DNA from: Trinickia fusca
GTDB lineage: Bacteria; Pseudomonadota; Gammaproteobacteria; Burkholderiales; Burkholderiaceae
Assembly: GCF_003628145.1 (NCBI RefSeq)
Contig: NZ_RBZV01000023.1
Location: 1-34,471, forward strand
Length of the DNA stretch: 34,471 nucleotides
Direction: 5' to 3'
Below are positions 33,074-34,471 of the stretch, in pieces (within the stretch, counting starts at the first letter, position 1; each line of letters starts with the position of its first letter). A program made the translations under genes and the position numbers. The notes under the pieces were generated by a model that saw only the letters and a program-made list of their open reading frames with translations, made no database searches and was not told the origin of the DNA.

Positions 33074-33706
33074 ATGCATTGCCGCCCGTCATCCAGGTTG
33101 GGAAACGCGATCGTTGCCGCATTCGCGATGCTCGGCGCGGTGTTGCCGGGAACTGCGCTCGCACAGATATTTGGCGGCGTCGACAGCAACGGGGCAATCG
33201 TTCTCACGAACATGCCGGGCAAGCCCGGATTGAAGGTCATCGTTGCGGACCACCCGCCAGGCGAACCTGGCGCGAAGCGCACGTCCCGCAAGTCAGCCGG
33301 CAGCGCTCAGCGCTCCTTGTTCGCCGATGTGATCGATGAGGCCAGTCGCTCCTTTCGCGTTCAGTCCGAACTCCTTCGTGCGGTAATCGACGTCGAATCG
33401 GGATACAACCCGAAGGCCGTGTCGGACAAAGGTGCGCTGGGACTGATGCAGTTGATGCCGGATACCGCCCGGCGCTTCTCGGAAGGCGACATGCTCAATC
33501 CACGAGACAACGTGTTGGCCGGCGCACGCTATCTGCGATTCCTCCTCGATCTGTTCAAGGGCGATGTAGAGCTCACGCTGGCCGCTTACAGCGCCGGAGA
33601 GAATGCCGTGATTCGCGCCGGCTATCACATACCGCCGCTGCCGGAAACACGTCTGTACGTTCCGCGCGTGCTCGCGCGTTACAGGCAGCTTCTCGCGTCC
33701 AGTTGA
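33074..33706 (+). CDS. Lytic transglycosylase (SLT domain)
   Basis: A 210-residue exported lytic transglycosylase that cuts peptidoglycan glycan strands. A signal peptide ends near ALA-QI (residue 30). A short DUF4124-like segment (IFGGVDSNGAIVLTNMP) follows, then the SLT domain with catalytic Glu108 in AVIDVESGYNPKAVSDKGALGLMQLMPDTA and AYSAGENAVIRAG. Such enzymes often open the cell wall for envelope-spanning machines, so a link to the secretion operon is possible but not shown. The ATG at 33074 has GGAG upstream. It ends 5 nt before the convergent DUF1269-like gene. Confidence 0.92.
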   Translation: MHCRPSSRLGNAIVAAFAMLGAVLPGTALAQIFGGVDSNGAIVLTNMPGKPGLKVIVADHPPGEPGAKRTSRKSAGSAQRSLFADVIDEASRSFRVQSELLRAVIDVESGYNPKAVSDKGALGLMQLMPDTARRFSEGDMLNPRDNVLAGARYLRFLLDLFKGDVELTLAAYSAGENAVIRAGYHIPPLPETRLYVPRVLARYRQLLASS

Positions 33707-33711
33707 GCACT

Positions 33712-34221
33712 TCACGGAAACGCGGGAATGGTCGGGTCCGTTCCAGCGATGTGCGCTTCCGCGTGATGAGTCTTGATCATCTGTTCGATCTCTTCCACGC
33801 GGTCCTTCGGAACGTCGATCATCATCAGAAGCTCGCCCCGATGGATCCCTTTTTCGAAGCGCTTCAATCGCGTGTTCGGCACACCGACGCCGATCATCGA
33901 GGCCGTCCATGCGCCGAATCCCGCGCCTGAAAGCGTGATGGTCACCACAGCACCGCCAGCGATCGTGAGGTCCTCGGGCGGAAAAACGAGTGCAATCAGC
34001 GCCATCAACATCCCGGTCGCGCAGCCCGCTACTGTGCCTCGCGCCAGCGACGGCAGCAGGTCGCTGCGTTGCGCGAGCGAGGCTTGCGGCAGGCCAACGA
34101 TTGACACCTTCTCGTTGGCGATGACATGCATATGCCGCCACTCGACTCGCTGCAACAGCAGTTCGTCGACGATCGCCCGCGCACACTGTGTGGAGGGCAA
34201 CAGAAAATACATGCGTCTCAT
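33712..34221 (-). CDS. DUF1269-like membrane protein
   Basis: A 169-residue protein. The N-terminal part (MRRMYFLLPSTQCARAIVDELLLQRVEWRHMHVIANE) and the last part (GELLMMIDVPKDRVEEIEQMIKTHHAEA) are beta-alpha modules as in DUF1269-type proteins; between them are two Gly-rich membrane segments (GTVAGCATGMLMALIALVF, GGAVVTITLSGAGFGAW). Function is unknown; relatives are linked to stress responses. The ATG at 34221 has GGAG upstream. Its promoter shares the three-block pattern with gspG. Confidence 0.78.
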   Translation of the reverse strand: MRRMYFLLPSTQCARAIVDELLLQRVEWRHMHVIANEKVSIVGLPQASLAQRSDLLPSLARGTVAGCATGMLMALIALVFPPEDLTIAGGAVVTITLSGAGFGAWTASMIGVGVPNTRLKRFEKGIHRGELLMMIDVPKDRVEEIEQMIKTHHAEAHIAGTDPTIPAFP

Positions 34222-34267
34222 GTCGGTTACTCCAACTTTGCATGGGGCTCGCACCGAGCCCCGTGAT

Positions 34268-34335
34268 TGCATTCTTGTCCGGGCGCAAGCAGGCTTGAAG
34301 TAGGGCGGCTAGCCGAAATGCATGGGTCGAGACCC
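34268..34335 (-). promoter_or_regulatory. Conserved three-block promoter of DUF1269-like gene
   Basis: On the minus strand: GGGTCTCGACCCATG (34335-34321), 15 nt, CCCTACTTC (34305-34297), 18 nt, ACAAGAATGCA (34278-34268), then 46 nt to the ATG at 34221. The outer block agrees at 13 of 15 bases with the gspG copy, and the inner two are identical. The GGGTCTCGACCC core is also an inverted repeat. Confidence 0.7.
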
Positions 34336-34356
34336 GTAGATATCCTTTCGTTATCC

Positions 34357-34471
34357 TCACAGGCTGCCGTAGCTATGCAGCCCCGACAGGAACATGTTCA
34401 CGCCGAGGAAAGCAAACGTCGTCACGAGCAGGCCCGTGAGCGCCCACCAAGCTGCAACGGTGCCGCGCAGC
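34357..34471 (-). CDS. ccsB: Cytochrome c biogenesis protein CcsB (3' end only)
   Basis: The window contains only the last 37 complete codons and the TGA. The translation ends WWALTGLLVTTFAFLGVN, then MFLSGLHSYGSL, a membrane helix and the end I associate with CcsB/ResC-type cytochrome c haem lyase subunits of beta-proteobacteria. The rest lies to the right of the window. The stop is 21 nt before the outer block of the DUF1269-like promoter. Identification from the C terminus alone is good but not certain. Confidence 0.75.
   Translation of the reverse strand, partial: LRGTVAAWWALTGLLVTTFAFLGVNMFLSGLHSYGSL

Noticed and set aside
34321-34336. Terminator of ccsB at GGGTCGAGACCC
   Set aside because: The stem is short and has no T-run, and the same sequence with fixed spacing occurs before gspG, so a regulatory site fits better.
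33293-34360. 355-codon minus-strand frame
   Set aside because: Overlaps the transglycosylase and DUF1269-like genes in other frames and shows no motif.

Overview
The window looks like a chromosomal stretch from a Burkholderia sensu lato bacterium (Burkholderia, Paraburkholderia or a relative). The evidence is a high-GC, beta-proteobacterial codon style, a ccsB (cytochrome c biogenesis) 3' end at the right edge, paired NarL-type regulators, and a T2SS/type IV pilus-like operon. The species cannot be fixed from sequence alone.

The left half (about 1-18.6 kb) reads as an accessory, defence-type island. It carries an orphan PD-(D/E)XK nuclease gene (346-1545, lower GC than the rest), a HelD/UvrD-like helicase followed by an HNH nuclease (5466 down to 1873, minus strand), a TPR protein (7736-5757, minus), and a complete type I Wadjet anti-plasmid operon jetABCD (8091-15088, plus). 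A vapB antitoxin follows; its vapC partner is cut down to 42 codons by what looks like an in-frame internal deletion. Next is a 0.7 kb debris zone with a 51-bp near-perfect palindrome and further copies of GAATAAAGTCCGTC, probably the scar of a mobile element. Two unknown, directly abutting genes and a YhcG/DUF1016 PD-(D/E)XK nuclease close the island.

The right half (18.8-34.5 kb) is more uniform in composition. An eleven-gene minus-strand operon (28781 down to 18794) encodes a type II secretion-like machine whose inner-membrane parts resemble the type IV pilus PilM, PilN, PilO and PilP proteins. It also encodes GspE, GspF, GspG, a lipoprotein secretin with TPR-like repeats, and three more pseudopilins, one without the usual Glu5. 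Many junctions are 4-nt ATGA overlaps. No prepilin peptidase is present. Upstream lie a NarL-type response regulator, a Sco copper chaperone, a soluble PAS histidine kinase, a second and paralogous NarL-type regulator, a lytic transglycosylase, a DUF1269-like membrane protein and the end of ccsB.

The most striking non-coding signal is a promoter architecture shared by the secretion operon and the DUF1269-like gene. Three blocks (GGGTCTnnACCCATG, CCCTACTTC and ACAAGAATGCA) occur with identical spacing (15 and 18 nt) at nearly the same distance (46-50 nt) from both start codons. This suggests one regulon, perhaps run by the neighbouring NarL-type regulators.
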